DNA of 64,000 nucleotides from an uncultured Duncaniella sp. (GCA_910586305.1 CAJUGS010000006.1:1-64000), one strand, 5' to 3'; counted from the stretch's first letter, positions 1 through 8,060 are shown. Notes: generated from the letters alone by a model not told the origin. Made by a program: numbers and translations.

Positions 1-13
1 AACCGCCCCTTCC

Positions 14-53
14 ACAGCCGGACTTTCAATCACGAAAGACCGGCTGTTTTTTT
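14..53 (+). terminator. Intrinsic terminator of an upstream gene
   Basis: Bases 14-21 pair with 40-47 and an inner stem pairs 23-27 with 34-38. A run of seven T follows at 47-53. This ends a rightward transcript that enters from before the window, so lpxD probably starts its own transcript. Confidence 0.8.
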
Positions 54-95
54 GTTTATATACACGGCCCTTTTCCCACTATATTTAAGATTTTA

Positions 96-125
96 TTGCG
101 TTTAAGAAAAGTTTTCGTAACTTTG
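96..125 (+). promoter_or_regulatory. Bacteroidetes-type promoter of the lpx operon
   Basis: TTG at 96-98, 19 bases, then TAACTTTG at 118-125, matching the TTTG / TAnnTTTG consensus of the Bacteroidetes primary sigma factor. Transcription would start near 130, giving a leader of about 80 bases before lpxD. Confidence 0.6.
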
Positions 126-207
126 CACTGTAATTGTCTATCTGTACCCCATTTAGCACGATTATTAATTATAACCATTGAAAATTCAGTACATCCGATT
201 ATATTAA

Positions 208-1230
208 ATGGAACTTACTGCGTCACAGCTTGCTGCCATTGTCGGTGGCGAAGTTGAAGGCAACGGAGATGTTGCTGTCGGGACATTTGCCAGGATTGAG
301 GAAGGACACCCGGGTGCTCTTTCATTTCTTGCGAATCCCAAATACACACACTTCATATACACGACCGGCTCATCCGTTGTGCTCGTCAAGAGAGATTTTG
401 TTCCCGAACAGCCTGTGACAGCAACGCTCATCCGTGTCGACGACCCATATGCTACCATCGCGAAACTACTCGAGATGGTGTCTCAGATGACCAAAGTCAT
501 AAAGACCGGAATAGAACAGCCATCATTCATAGCCCCTGGTGTCGAGATTCCTGCCGATGCCTATGTGGGAGCCTTCGCATACATCGGTGAGGGCGCTGTC
601 ATTGGAGCCGGAGCTAAGATATATCCCCAGACCTATGTCGGCGCGAACTGTCGAGTAGGAGAAGGAACCATCCTTTATCCGGGTGTCAAAGTGTACGACG
701 GATGTGAGATCGGCGCACGATGCATAATCCATTCCGGAGCTGTGGTCGGTTCCGACGGATTCGGTTTCGCTCCGGTCGGAGAAAAATACGAGAAGATTCC
801 TCAGACAGGAAATGTTGTCATTGCCGACGATGTTGAAATCGGGGCAAACACCACTATCGACCGCGCCATGATGGGATCTACCCACATCGGACAGGGAGTA
901 AAACTCGACAATCTCATACAGGTTGCCCACAACTGCGCCATCGGCGACAACACCGTCATGGCCGCACAGGTGGGAGTGGCCGGTTCCGCAAAGATTGGCA
1001 AGCACTGCATGGTAGGCGGACAGGTGGGATTCGTTGGTCACATATCTATCGCCGACGACACGGTCATTGGCGCACAGAGCGGCGTGACACGCGAGACAAA
1101 GCCCGGCGACCGCATCATAGGCTCACCGGCGGTCGACATGGGAGAGTTTGCCCGCAGCCTCGTATACGTGAAGCGAATCCCACGCATAATGGAGCAGATT
1201 CGCGACATCGAAAAAAGAATTAAAAAGTAA
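208..1230 (+). CDS. lpxD: UDP-3-O-acylglucosamine N-acyltransferase LpxD
   Basis: LpxD adds the second 3-hydroxyacyl chain, from acyl-ACP, to the 2-amino group of UDP-3-O-acylglucosamine in the cytoplasm, the third step of lipid A synthesis. The 340-residue protein has the N-terminal substrate-binding domain (to about residue 100), then a left-handed beta helix of hexapeptide repeats (GVEIPADAYVGAF onward). The catalytic histidine is His241 in LIQVAHNCAIGDN, matching His239 of E. coli. The ATG at 208 is the first in frame after the promoter, and length is normal. LpxC/FabZ starts 9 bases after the stop, so the genes form an operon. Confidence 0.95.
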   Translation: MELTASQLAAIVGGEVEGNGDVAVGTFARIEEGHPGALSFLANPKYTHFIYTTGSSVVLVKRDFVPEQPVTATLIRVDDPYATIAKLLEMVSQMTKVIKTGIEQPSFIAPGVEIPADAYVGAFAYIGEGAVIGAGAKIYPQTYVGANCRVGEGTILYPGVKVYDGCEIGARCIIHSGAVVGSDGFGFAPVGEKYEKIPQTGNVVIADDVEIGANTTIDRAMMGSTHIGQGVKLDNLIQVAHNCAIGDNTVMAAQVGVAGSAKIGKHCMVGGQVGFVGHISIADDTVIGAQSGVTRETKPGDRIIGSPAVDMGEFARSLVYVKRIPRIMEQIRDIEKRIKK

Positions 1231-1239
1231 TTGCACGAT

Positions 1240-2622
1240 ATGAATCAGATCACTCTTAAAGGTGAGTTCTCCTTCACCGGAAAAGGCCTTCACACAGGCC
1301 TTGAGGTAACAGCCCGATTCCTTCCGGCTCCCGAGAACCACGGATATAAAATCAAGCGTATCGATCTTGAGGGACAGCCCGTGATCGACGCACTTGCAGA
1401 GAACGTCGTAGCCACCAACCGAGGCACAGTCATCGCCAAGGGAGAGGCGCGCGTCTCGACCATCGAACACGCCATGGCCGCGCTCTACGCATCAGGCATC
1501 GACAACTGTCTCATCGAGGTCAACGCCCCCGAGCTCCCCATCCTCGACGGCAGCGCAAAGCCCTACTGCGATGCAATAGCAGCCACCGGCACTGTCGAGC
1601 AGAAGGCCGACAAGGACTTCTACTATGTCAAGCAGCGCATCGAGGTGCGCGACGAAGCCACCGGCTCGTCAATCATCGTACTCCCCGACGACGATTTCTC
1701 GCTTGATGTGAAAATCAACTTCAACTCTCCCGTGCTCAACAACCAGTTTGCCACACTTGAGCACATGGGACGTTTCGCATCCGACGTAGCTGCAAGCCGT
1801 ACATTTGTCTTCGTGCGCGAGGTAGAGCCTCTGGTAACAAACAACCTCATCAAGGGCGGAGACCTCGACAACGCGATTGTCATATACGACAGTCCCATGC
1901 AGCAGGCCGAGCTCGATCGTCTCGCCGACCTCATGGGAGTTCCCCACAAGGATGTCAGCGACCTCGGTTATCTCAACAACATACCCTTGACATCCGACAA
2001 CGAGCCCGCGCGCCACAAGCTCCTTGACCTCGTAGGCGATATAGCCCTCATCGGCCGCCCCCTCAAGGGACGCGTCATCGCCACACGCCCCGGACACTCC
2101 ATCAACACCACATTTGCCAAGAAAATCCGCAAGGAAATCAAGCATCAGGAGGTTCAGGCACCGGTCTACAACCCCAACAAGGAGCCCCTCATGGACAACC
2201 TCCGCATCCGTGAGCTTCTTCCCCACCGTTATCCCTTCCTCCTCGTCGACAAGATTATCGAGAAAGGCTCCAACTACATTGTCGGTGTAAAGAACATCAC
2301 AGCCAACGAGCCCTTCTTCCAGGGCCACTTCCCGCAGGAGCCTGTGCTCCCCGGAGTGCTCCAGATCGAGGCAATGGCCCAGACCGGAGGCATCCTTGTC
2401 CTCTCAGGTCTCGAGAACCCCGAGCTCTACAGCACATACTTCATGAAAATCGACAACGTCAAGTTCCGTCAGAAGGTAGTACCCGGAGACACACTCGTCT
2501 TCCACGTTTCATTCATGACCGAGCTGCGTCGTGGCTGCGCCATGATGAAGGGCTATGCCTTCGTTGGCGAAAAGATAGTCACCGAGTGCGAGTTTATGGC
2601 ACAGATTATAAAGAACAAGTAA
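1240..2622 (+). CDS. lpxC/fabZ: Bifunctional LpxC deacetylase / FabZ dehydratase
   Basis: A 460-residue fusion. Residues 1-300 are the zinc deacetylase LpxC, which commits UDP-3-O-acyl-GlcNAc to lipid A. Zinc ligands are His77 (STIEHAMA), His259 and Asp263 (ARHKLLD). Residues 315-460 are the hot-dog dehydratase FabZ, which removes water from 3-hydroxyacyl-ACP. Its catalytic pair is His363 (QGHFPQEPVLPG) and Glu377 (QIEAMAQ), 14 residues apart as in E. coli FabZ. The fusion is standard in Bacteroidetes and puts two enzymes that compete for, or use, 3-hydroxyacyl-ACP on one chain. An in-frame TTG lies at 1231, but the ATG at 1240 is preferred. Confidence 0.95.
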   Translation: MNQITLKGEFSFTGKGLHTGLEVTARFLPAPENHGYKIKRIDLEGQPVIDALAENVVATNRGTVIAKGEARVSTIEHAMAALYASGIDNCLIEVNAPELPILDGSAKPYCDAIAATGTVEQKADKDFYYVKQRIEVRDEATGSSIIVLPDDDFSLDVKINFNSPVLNNQFATLEHMGRFASDVAASRTFVFVREVEPLVTNNLIKGGDLDNAIVIYDSPMQQAELDRLADLMGVPHKDVSDLGYLNNIPLTSDNEPARHKLLDLVGDIALIGRPLKGRVIATRPGHSINTTFAKKIRKEIKHQEVQAPVYNPNKEPLMDNLRIRELLPHRYPFLLVDKIIEKGSNYIVGVKNITANEPFFQGHFPQEPVLPGVLQIEAMAQTGGILVLSGLENPELYSTYFMKIDNVKFRQKVVPGDTLVFHVSFMTELRRGCAMMKGYAFVGEKIVTECEFMAQIIKNK

Positions 2623-2634
2623 AGCCTGTCTGAA

Positions 2635-3411
2635 ATGAACCAACCGTTAGCATTCATACACCCCGACGCCAAAATACACCCCTCGGTGGTGATTGACCCG
2701 TTCGTCACCATTGCCGGCAACGTTGAGATAGGAGAAGGCACACACATAATGTCCCACGCCTGTATCCTTGACGGTGCCCGCATAGGCAAAAACTGCACCA
2801 TACATCCCGGAGCGGTAATATCGGGAACACCTCAGGACCTCAAGTTCCGTGGCGAGGACACAATTGCAATCGTTGGAGACAACACCGTCATTCGCGAATG
2901 TGTCACCGTACACCGAGGCACAGCCTCTAAGGGCAAGACCGTCGTGGGCTCAGGCTGCCTCATCATGGCCTACTGCCACGTGGCTCATGACTGCGTGGTG
3001 GGCAACAATGTAATCATGTCCAACACCGTCCAGCTCGCAGGCGAGGTTGTTGTCGACGACTTTGCCGTAATCGGCGGAGGCGCCCTCATTCACCAGTTCT
3101 GCCACATCGGCTCACACGTGATGCTCCAGGGTGGAGCCCTTGTCAACAAAGACATCCCCCCCTTCGTAAAGGTCGGACGCGAGCCCATCGCATTTGCTGG
3201 TGTAAACTCCATCGGACTCCGTCGTCGCGGCTTCTCCAACGAGGCCATCCGCGACATCCAGGAAATCTACCGCTACCTCTACCTCTCGGGCCTGAACAAC
3301 TCCGATGCCATCGCCCGTATCGAAGCCGAGCTCCCCGCCTCAAAGGAGCGTGACGAAATCATACTCTTCGTCCGCAACTCCAACCGAGGCATAGTTCGCG
3401 GATACGTCTGA
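2635..3411 (+). CDS. lpxA: Acyl-ACP:UDP-GlcNAc O-acyltransferase LpxA
   Basis: LpxA performs the first step of lipid A synthesis, moving a 3-hydroxyacyl group from ACP to the 3-OH of UDP-GlcNAc. The 258-residue protein is a hexapeptide-repeat beta helix (residues 1-190) with a helical C-terminus (FSNEAIRDIQEIYRYLY). The catalytic base is His118 in CHVAHDCVVGNN, matching His125 of E. coli. It starts 12 bases after FabZ. The order lpxD-lpxC/fabZ-lpxA is usual for Bacteroidales. Nothing further downstream is clearly part of the operon. Confidence 0.95.
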   Translation: MNQPLAFIHPDAKIHPSVVIDPFVTIAGNVEIGEGTHIMSHACILDGARIGKNCTIHPGAVISGTPQDLKFRGEDTIAIVGDNTVIRECVTVHRGTASKGKTVVGSGCLIMAYCHVAHDCVVGNNVIMSNTVQLAGEVVVDDFAVIGGGALIHQFCHIGSHVMLQGGALVNKDIPPFVKVGREPIAFAGVNSIGLRRRGFSNEAIRDIQEIYRYLYLSGLNNSDAIARIEAELPASKERDEIILFVRNSNRGIVRGYV

Positions 3412-3486
3412 GCATCCTCGTCCCGGTCCTCCTCCTCACGTTTCGTCAACAACACACACCACATACAACTTCAATCTCTCTCTTCT

Positions 3487-4455
3487 ATGCTGCGGAAGCT
3501 TATAGCCTCCCTGCTCCTTGCGGGCATCCCCGCATCCGGCTATCCGGATGTGGAGATGCCCGTGAGTGGCAAAAAGGGAGAAGGACTCGCGCAGGTACTG
3601 AGGCTCCACTGCTCGCCCTTGCGTCTGCCCGAACAGACCGATTTGTCATTCACATTCTTTGACCATTTCGAGGGCCGTCCTGTCACAGTCACGGCCGGCG
3701 CTCTACCCTCGGGATACACTATTTCCGGCCTCGTCTCCCCCGAGTGGTGGAAAGAGTCCGACATCTATGGCGACACCATAGTCCGCGACCTTGCAAACTA
3801 CTATCCCGCCTCTCCCGATGTGAGTCGCCATCGTGCCTCGTTTCCGCCCGGAGAGGTCACAGAGACGCGCTACGAGACACCGCTATGGTGCTCCGGTATC
3901 GGGCCGTTCGGAACCATCGAAGCCGAGTTCTACACACCTCCGGCCTCGCTGCGCGGACGCCTTGCACGGACCTACTTCTATATGGCCCTGATATATCCCC
4001 AGGGCCTCATGCGCCCCAAAGCCTATACAATGTTTACGGGACAGCCCTATCCGGGCCTCACAGCCTATGCTACGCGCATTCTTCTGCCTTGGCATCGTGA
4101 CAACCCTCCGTCGCCCGAAGAAATCGAAATCAACGACCGTATGCTCTCCCTCCAGGGCAACTTCAATCCATTTGTGGCCAATCCGGAATTTGTGGAATAT
4201 CTTTGGGGCGATAAAGCCGGGGAAATCTACGAAATCAAAGGTACACCGGTCCCGCTCCACTCGGCCTACTCATTGTCCGACACCGTATGGCTCACGACCC
4301 CCGACGCGCCCTCAGATGCCTTATGGACTATCGACGGCCGTCCGGAAAAAAACACCTCAGTGGCAGCCTCGGCCCTCGGACGCGGCACCCATGACATCAC
4401 ATTCACCTCCGCGCTCACCGGCCTCACCGGACGCGTCATGATAACCGTACTATGA
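3487..4455 (+). CDS. Exported endonuclease I-fold protein, active site lost
   Basis: 322 residues with a signal peptide (about 1-19). The body follows the bacterial endonuclease I family (EndA/Vvn/Bsn; Bacteroidetes members about 250-400 residues): SGKKGEGLAQVL near residue 27, EWWKE near 86, DLANYYPASPDVSRHRASFP at 101-120, then LLPWHRDNPPSPEEIE and LQGNFNPFVANPEFVEYLW. In active members the first block reads EHxxPKSWW, the second DLHHLYP with an Asn shortly after. Here the Glu-His is Ser80-Gly81, the second-block His is Ala103, and the metal-binding Asn position is Ser113. I infer the fold is kept but nuclease activity is lost. A short Ig-like tail follows residue 245. The next gene overlaps it by 4 bases. 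Confidence 0.75.
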   Translation: MLRKLIASLLLAGIPASGYPDVEMPVSGKKGEGLAQVLRLHCSPLRLPEQTDLSFTFFDHFEGRPVTVTAGALPSGYTISGLVSPEWWKESDIYGDTIVRDLANYYPASPDVSRHRASFPPGEVTETRYETPLWCSGIGPFGTIEAEFYTPPASLRGRLARTYFYMALIYPQGLMRPKAYTMFTGQPYPGLTAYATRILLPWHRDNPPSPEEIEINDRMLSLQGNFNPFVANPEFVEYLWGDKAGEIYEIKGTPVPLHSAYSLSDTVWLTTPDAPSDALWTIDGRPEKNTSVAASALGRGTHDITFTSALTGLTGRVMITVL

Positions 4456-4907
4456 GACACTTTCTCCTCCCCATCATCGCACTGTTTATATGCGCGTGTG
4501 ACAGCCACACCACGCGGCGCGACGGACCCTCGCTTCCACCCGACATCGGAAATCAGAGACCTCCGGCAGGCGAAGACCAGTCATACAATCCCGAACTTGC
4601 CGACAAAGTGTGGAGGCTCACAGGACTGGGAGCCGATATGCGTTATGACAGGGGAGGAGTGCTCTTCCTCACCGACCGTCATCCCGGACATATAACAATT
4701 GTGGATCTCGACGGAGTCACACGTGCCGAGTTCAGCCACTCGGGCCTTCGTCCCGACTCCACCTACGCCGCGCCCGAACTCATCTTCCGTGGCTCCCCGG
4801 TGCCACTTCTTGAGGCGCGCATGATGGCTAAAGACCACCATTCGCTGTGGCTGCGTCTTCTCACAGCCAACTCAACATCCCTCACCCTTGTCATACCCCC
4901 TCAGTAG
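4452..4907 (+). CDS. Small lipoprotein of unknown function
   Basis: 151 residues. The N-terminus is a lipoprotein signal with the lipidated cysteine probably Cys16 (LFICAC). I do not recognise the mature part; it looks like a compact beta-rich domain (VWRLTGLGADMRYDRGG, HITIVDLDGV, LWLRLLTANS). Its start overlaps the stop of the inactive endonuclease-like gene by 4 bases (ATGA), which implies translational coupling and a shared role at the envelope. It ends one base before the stop of smpB on the other strand, so transcription converges here with no visible terminator. Confidence 0.75.
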   Translation: MRHFLLPIIALFICACDSHTTRRDGPSLPPDIGNQRPPAGEDQSYNPELADKVWRLTGLGADMRYDRGGVLFLTDRHPGHITIVDLDGVTRAEFSHSGLRPDSTYAAPELIFRGSPVPLLEARMMAKDHHSLWLRLLTANSTSLTLVIPPQ

Positions 4908-5369
4908 CTACTTCTGCATCACACGGGCCAGGGCGCGTTTGTCCTCGCGCTCCTTGATGGACTGACGTTTGTCATATTCCTTCTTACCCCTGGCGATACC
5001 TATCACCAGCTTGGCCAGACCGCGCTCGTTGATAAAGAGACGGAGCGGCACTATCGTGAAGCCGGCTTCCTTGCCCGACTTCTCTATTTTAGCTATCTCC
5101 TTGCGGTTCAGCAGCAGTTTGCGGTCTCGGCGGGCAGCGTGGTTGTTATACGACCCGTAGAAATACTCCGCGATATACATATTTTTCACCCACACCTCAC
5201 CGTTGTCGGTGAAGCAGAACGAATCAACCAGCGACGCCTTCCCGTTGCGTATCGACTTGATCTCCGTTCCGGTCAGCACTATGCCGGCCGTATACGTATC
5301 GCCGATAGCAAAGTCATAGGTAGCGCGCTTGTTCTTTATATTTATTTCTTTTGGAGCTTTTGTTGCCAT
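4908..5369 (-). CDS. smpB: SsrA-binding protein SmpB
   Basis: SmpB binds tmRNA and delivers it to stalled ribosomes in trans-translation. The 153-residue sequence shows the OB-fold family blocks: IKNKRATYDFAIGDTYTAG, TGTEIKSIRNGKASLVDSF, NHAARRDRKLLLNRKEI, and the basic C-terminal tail KKEYDKRQSIKEREDKRA that folds into the ribosome mRNA channel. The reading frame extends 14 codons upstream, but MATKAPKEINIKNK at 5369 is the natural start. Seven bases separate it from the membrane protein gene upstream, suggesting co-transcription. Confidence 0.95.
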   Translation of the reverse strand: MATKAPKEINIKNKRATYDFAIGDTYTAGIVLTGTEIKSIRNGKASLVDSFCFTDNGEVWVKNMYIAEYFYGSYNNHAARRDRKLLLNRKEIAKIEKSGKEAGFTIVPLRLFINERGLAKLVIGIARGKKEYDKRQSIKEREDKRALARVMQK

Positions 5370-5376
5370 GATGATT

Positions 5377-5922
5377 TCAGAATATGAGAGAGAAAAGGAA
5401 TCGGAACACAAACGGGGGGGCCAGTATGCCGAGGATAGCCAGAATCATGAACAAGCCTGTCTTCTCGGGAGTAATCTCCATATAAGTAGCCCCTTTCCAC
5501 TGAATCAGGGCAACATAGATGGGCAGGAAAAATAGTTCGGCAAATCCCACCGGCAGACAGTTGACTATGATATTTGCCACAGCCAGCAATCCGAGCGAAA
5601 ACAGCGAGAATATATGGCACTTGTCTTCATCATATTTCCCCGACAGCATGGGCTCGACAAAGAGCGACAGCATGAACGTGGCGAAGAAATAGCTCACAAA
5701 GTAGACTGCAAACGTAACGATCATATCCATGAAAAGCTTCAGGAAATGCTCGTGGCTGTGATAGAAGCTCTGTACGAACACACTCACCGCTGTCACCGCG
5801 ATGAGAGGATAGTAGCCCGCAGAGGCAACACGGCTTGCAGAAATCCCCGAGGTCTCTATATCCTCCCACCCGTGGCCCGGCGAGAGAATGAGCTGGAATA
5901 GATATTTCAGATATTTGCTCAT
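5377..5922 (-). CDS. Yip1-like multi-pass membrane protein
   Basis: 181 residues with about five hydrophobic segments (AGYYPLIAVTAVSVFVQ, MIVTFAVYFVSYFFATFML, IFSLFSLGLLAVANIIV, VGFAELFFLPIYVALI, LFMILAILGILAPPFVFRF). The N-terminal block LILSPGHGWEDIE is typical of the YIP1 family of Bacteroidetes membrane proteins; the role is unknown. The frame opens at a TTG (5931), but the ATG at 5922 is chosen. A TAATTTTG promoter box ends 7 bases before that ATG, so the message would be almost leaderless. Confidence 0.75.
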   Translation of the reverse strand: MSKYLKYLFQLILSPGHGWEDIETSGISASRVASAGYYPLIAVTAVSVFVQSFYHSHEHFLKLFMDMIVTFAVYFVSYFFATFMLSLFVEPMLSGKYDEDKCHIFSLFSLGLLAVANIIVNCLPVGFAELFFLPIYVALIQWKGATYMEITPEKTGLFMILAILGILAPPFVFRFLFSLIF

Positions 5923-5928
5923 AGAATA

Positions 5929-5936
5929 CAAAATTA
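5929..5936 (-). promoter_or_regulatory. Promoter -7 box next to the Yip1-like start
   Basis: TAATTTTG on the minus strand fits TAnnTTTG; no clear -33 element was found. The predicted start of transcription is about 3 bases before the ATG at 5922. A small inverted repeat (5954-5961 with 5968-5975) lies further upstream in the divergent region. Confidence 0.45.
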
Positions 5937-6022
5937 CCTATAAATAACACTATATTTAGCCAAGAGAGGCTAAATGACAGCAAAATTAAATTATTTTAAC
6001 GTATCAGAGGGTGTGAATTCTG

Positions 6023-6030
6023 TATCTTTG
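6023..6030 (+). promoter_or_regulatory. Promoter -7 box of the DUF4230 pair
   Basis: TATCTTTG, a full match to TAnnTTTG, 58 bases before the ATG at 6089. The -33 element is not clear. Confidence 0.5.
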
Positions 6031-6088
6031 TAGAACAGAACTATATGCATATCTACACACATAAACCGGCATTAATTTTTCTATCCAA

Positions 6089-6703
6089 ATGAAATCCTTG
6101 AAAACACTATTGTTACTTCTTTCACTGCCGTTTCTGCTTGCATCGTGTGCTGACGATACAAAGGGAAGGATTGTCAGTGAAATCAAGTCGGTCAACAAGC
6201 TGCAGCTTTCGCAGATGACAATCTCCAAACTCGCCACAATAGACGACCTCCGGCTCAACGATGCTGAAAATCTCAAGCAGGGAGTAATGGCTCTCGGAGA
6301 TGCCATGAAAGTAGGCAACCGGGTGGCCGCATATTCCTACGACACATATCTGACCGCCTACATCGACCTTTCCACACTTCTCCCCGACGATGTGAGGATT
6401 GACGACCATGCCCGCACGATAACCATTGACCTTCCGGCCATACAGACCGAGTTTTCCGGACGCGACCTCGGAATCAACGAGGTGCACTACCGTGTGACAG
6501 GCCTCAGAAGCGAAATCGACGCCCGTGAGCGCGCCGAAATCAAGGAGAAAATGAACACGGCCCTCAAGAAGGAAGTCGAGGAGAAGCCATTCTTCCGCGA
6601 CCGTCTCGTATCTTCGGCCAAGGCCAAGGCACAGACCTTCTTCTCATCCCTCCTCGGAGGTGGCGACGAAGGCTACAGCGTAATCGTTAACTTTAAGAAC
6701 TGA
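6089..6703 (+). CDS. DUF4230 lipoprotein
   Basis: 204 residues with a lipoprotein signal; lipidation is expected at Cys20 (PFLLASCADD). The rest resembles DUF4230, a Bacteroidetes/Firmicutes family of membrane-anchored proteins with no assigned activity: a segment after the signal (EIKSVNKLQLSQMTISKL), a beta-rich middle (AYIDLSTLLPDDVRIDDH, ITIDLPAI) and a charged C-terminal helix (EIKEKMNTALKKEVEEKP). The following gene has the same layout and starts 8 bases after the stop, so this is a tandem pair transcribed together from the box at 6023. Confidence 0.7.
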   Translation: MKSLKTLLLLLSLPFLLASCADDTKGRIVSEIKSVNKLQLSQMTISKLATIDDLRLNDAENLKQGVMALGDAMKVGNRVAAYSYDTYLTAYIDLSTLLPDDVRIDDHARTITIDLPAIQTEFSGRDLGINEVHYRVTGLRSEIDARERAEIKEKMNTALKKEVEEKPFFRDRLVSSAKAKAQTFFSSLLGGGDEGYSVIVNFKN

Positions 6704-6711
6704 CCACACCT

Positions 6712-7290
6712 ATGAAAACACTGTATAAACTCTCGGCTCTTCTCATAGTCCTCGCTGTCTGCGGAGTGGCGGCCTACTTCTACTTCGCACCCGGAAAATC
6801 ACGTCTCACACTTCACGATGCCACCGTCAAGGAAGTCCGCGACATGGCACGCCTCTGCACTGTGGAAATCTACGAGGAAGTTCCGGTGCGCGGCCACGTA
6901 GGCGACCGTCATCTCATAGCCCGCGAAGTGCTCGTCGGCAACATATCCTTCGACATAGACAACCTCACCTTCGACACCTCGGCCGACACCATACGCGTCA
7001 GTCTCCCGCGCGAGATTGTGGAAGTCCGCGAAAGCACCGAGCCGGGCTCCTACACAGTCATTGACAACTGGAACGACAAGTTCATGGGAAGCTCCGTGAT
7101 CACAGTCGAGGAAGAAAACAAGATGAAGCAGCTCACACTCGAGAGCTTCATACGCGCCGTCTATCGCAAAGGCTACGTGCGTCGTGCCCGCGCCGAGGCC
7201 GTGGCCAATCTCACCGCTATGCTCGGCTCACTCACTGGAAAGCCTGTCATAGTCACCGACCCGACTCCCGAAGGCTATCCGGCCAAGTGA
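6712..7290 (+). CDS. DUF4230-like membrane-anchored protein
   Basis: 192 residues. One N-terminal transmembrane segment (LSALLIVLAVCGVAAYFYF) without a lipobox, then a domain laid out like the preceding DUF4230 lipoprotein: VKEVRDMARLCTVEIYEEVP, DTIRVSLPREIVEV and a long helix near the C-terminus (MKQLTLESFIRAVYRKGY). I infer the two are diverged paralogues forming a lipoprotein/membrane-protein pair. Function unknown. Confidence 0.65.
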   Translation: MKTLYKLSALLIVLAVCGVAAYFYFAPGKSRLTLHDATVKEVRDMARLCTVEIYEEVPVRGHVGDRHLIAREVLVGNISFDIDNLTFDTSADTIRVSLPREIVEVRESTEPGSYTVIDNWNDKFMGSSVITVEEENKMKQLTLESFIRAVYRKGYVRRARAEAVANLTAMLGSLTGKPVIVTDPTPEGYPAK

Positions 7291-7340
7291 CAGAGGGGTG
7301 CAGGCTCCACCAAATTTTTTCAGAATTTGATGTCTCCCCA

Positions 7341-7372
7341 TTTGCCATGTTGGTGAAAATTGACTACTTTTG
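7341..7372 (+). promoter_or_regulatory. Promoter of the DUF3127 gene
   Basis: TTTG at 7341-7344, exactly 20 bases, then TACTTTTG at 7365-7372. This is one of the cleanest matches to the Bacteroidetes consensus in the window and rules out the in-frame TTG at 7370 as a start, since that codon lies inside the promoter. Confidence 0.75.
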
Positions 7373-7432
7373 TATCATGGTAAATGCGCGTCAGCCGTTA
7401 CCTTTGATGTAGAACAATCTAAAAAACACAAT

Positions 7433-7864
7433 ATGGAAATTGTAGGAAAAATCATAGCCGCTCTTCCCGAAGTCGGAGGCACATCGGCCAAAGGCAACGT
7501 GTGGAAAAAGCGTGACTATGTGCTCGAGACTCAGGAAACCTATCCCAAGAAGATAGCATTCAACTTCTTCGGCGACCGTGTAGACCAGTATCCCCTCCAG
7601 GTGGGCCAGGTTGTCAAGATCTACTTCGACATTGACAGCCGCGAGTACAACGGCCGCTGGTATGTCGACATCCGCGCATGGAAGGCCGAGGATCCCGGAG
7701 CTGCCGCTGCTGCTCCCGCCCCTGCCGCTGTTCCCGGAGCCTATGCCGCTCCCGCCGCCCCCTCCTATGGCCCGGCCACACAGATGCCCGGCGGCTATGC
7801 CACCCCTGCCGCACCCCCCAAGGTAGATCTCGCGCCCGATCCCACCGACGATCTCCCCTTCTGA
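7433..7864 (+). CDS. DUF3127 protein with SSB-like tail
   Basis: 143 residues. Residues 1-82 are the DUF3127 domain (MEIVGKIIAALPEVGG, WKKRDYVLETQETYPKKI, GRWYVDIRAWKAE), a small beta-barrel family found mainly in Bacteroidetes. A proline/alanine-rich linker (residues 85-128) follows, then an acidic end DPTDDLPF. This build, an OB-like domain, a flexible linker and an acidic tail ending in Pro-Phe, is the build of single-stranded DNA-binding protein, so a nucleic-acid role is possible but unproven. The ATG at 7433 is used because the promoter overlaps any earlier start. Confidence 0.85.
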   Translation: MEIVGKIIAALPEVGGTSAKGNVWKKRDYVLETQETYPKKIAFNFFGDRVDQYPLQVGQVVKIYFDIDSREYNGRWYVDIRAWKAEDPGAAAAAPAPAAVPGAYAAPAAPSYGPATQMPGGYATPAAPPKVDLAPDPTDDLPF

Positions 7865-7888
7865 TTTCATCCGACATACAGATATATA

Positions 7889-7927
7889 GCAAGAGCCGGA
7901 AAGCATCATAGCATTTCCGGCTCTTGC
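7889..7927 (+). terminator. Hairpin after the DUF3127 gene
   Basis: A perfect 14-base stem (7889-7902 with 7914-7927). There is no T run on either side, so it is a weak intrinsic terminator or an mRNA 3' end stabiliser. Confidence 0.5.
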
Positions 7928-8000
7928 CGTATATCTCACCTGCCACGGCGGTGAGCACTCTTTGCCAGGACGCGCGCACACCCTGTGGGCATAAAACAAC

Positions 8001-8038
8001 TCCACCCCCTTCCGGCTGTGTGTGCGGAAGGGGGTGGA
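8001..8038 (-). terminator. Terminator of the leftward secreted-protein gene
   Basis: A perfect 14-base stem (8001-8014 with 8025-8038). On the minus strand it is followed by GTTGTTTTA. It lies 23 bases past the stop at 8061. Confidence 0.65.
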
Positions 8039-8060
8039 TGGTTATGGGGTTAAATGTCTC

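Noticed and set aside
7760..7860. Alanine/proline-rich repeats in the DUF3127 gene as a possible tandem repeat or phase-variable site
   Set aside because: The codons vary and no unit repeats exactly; it is a low-complexity linker.
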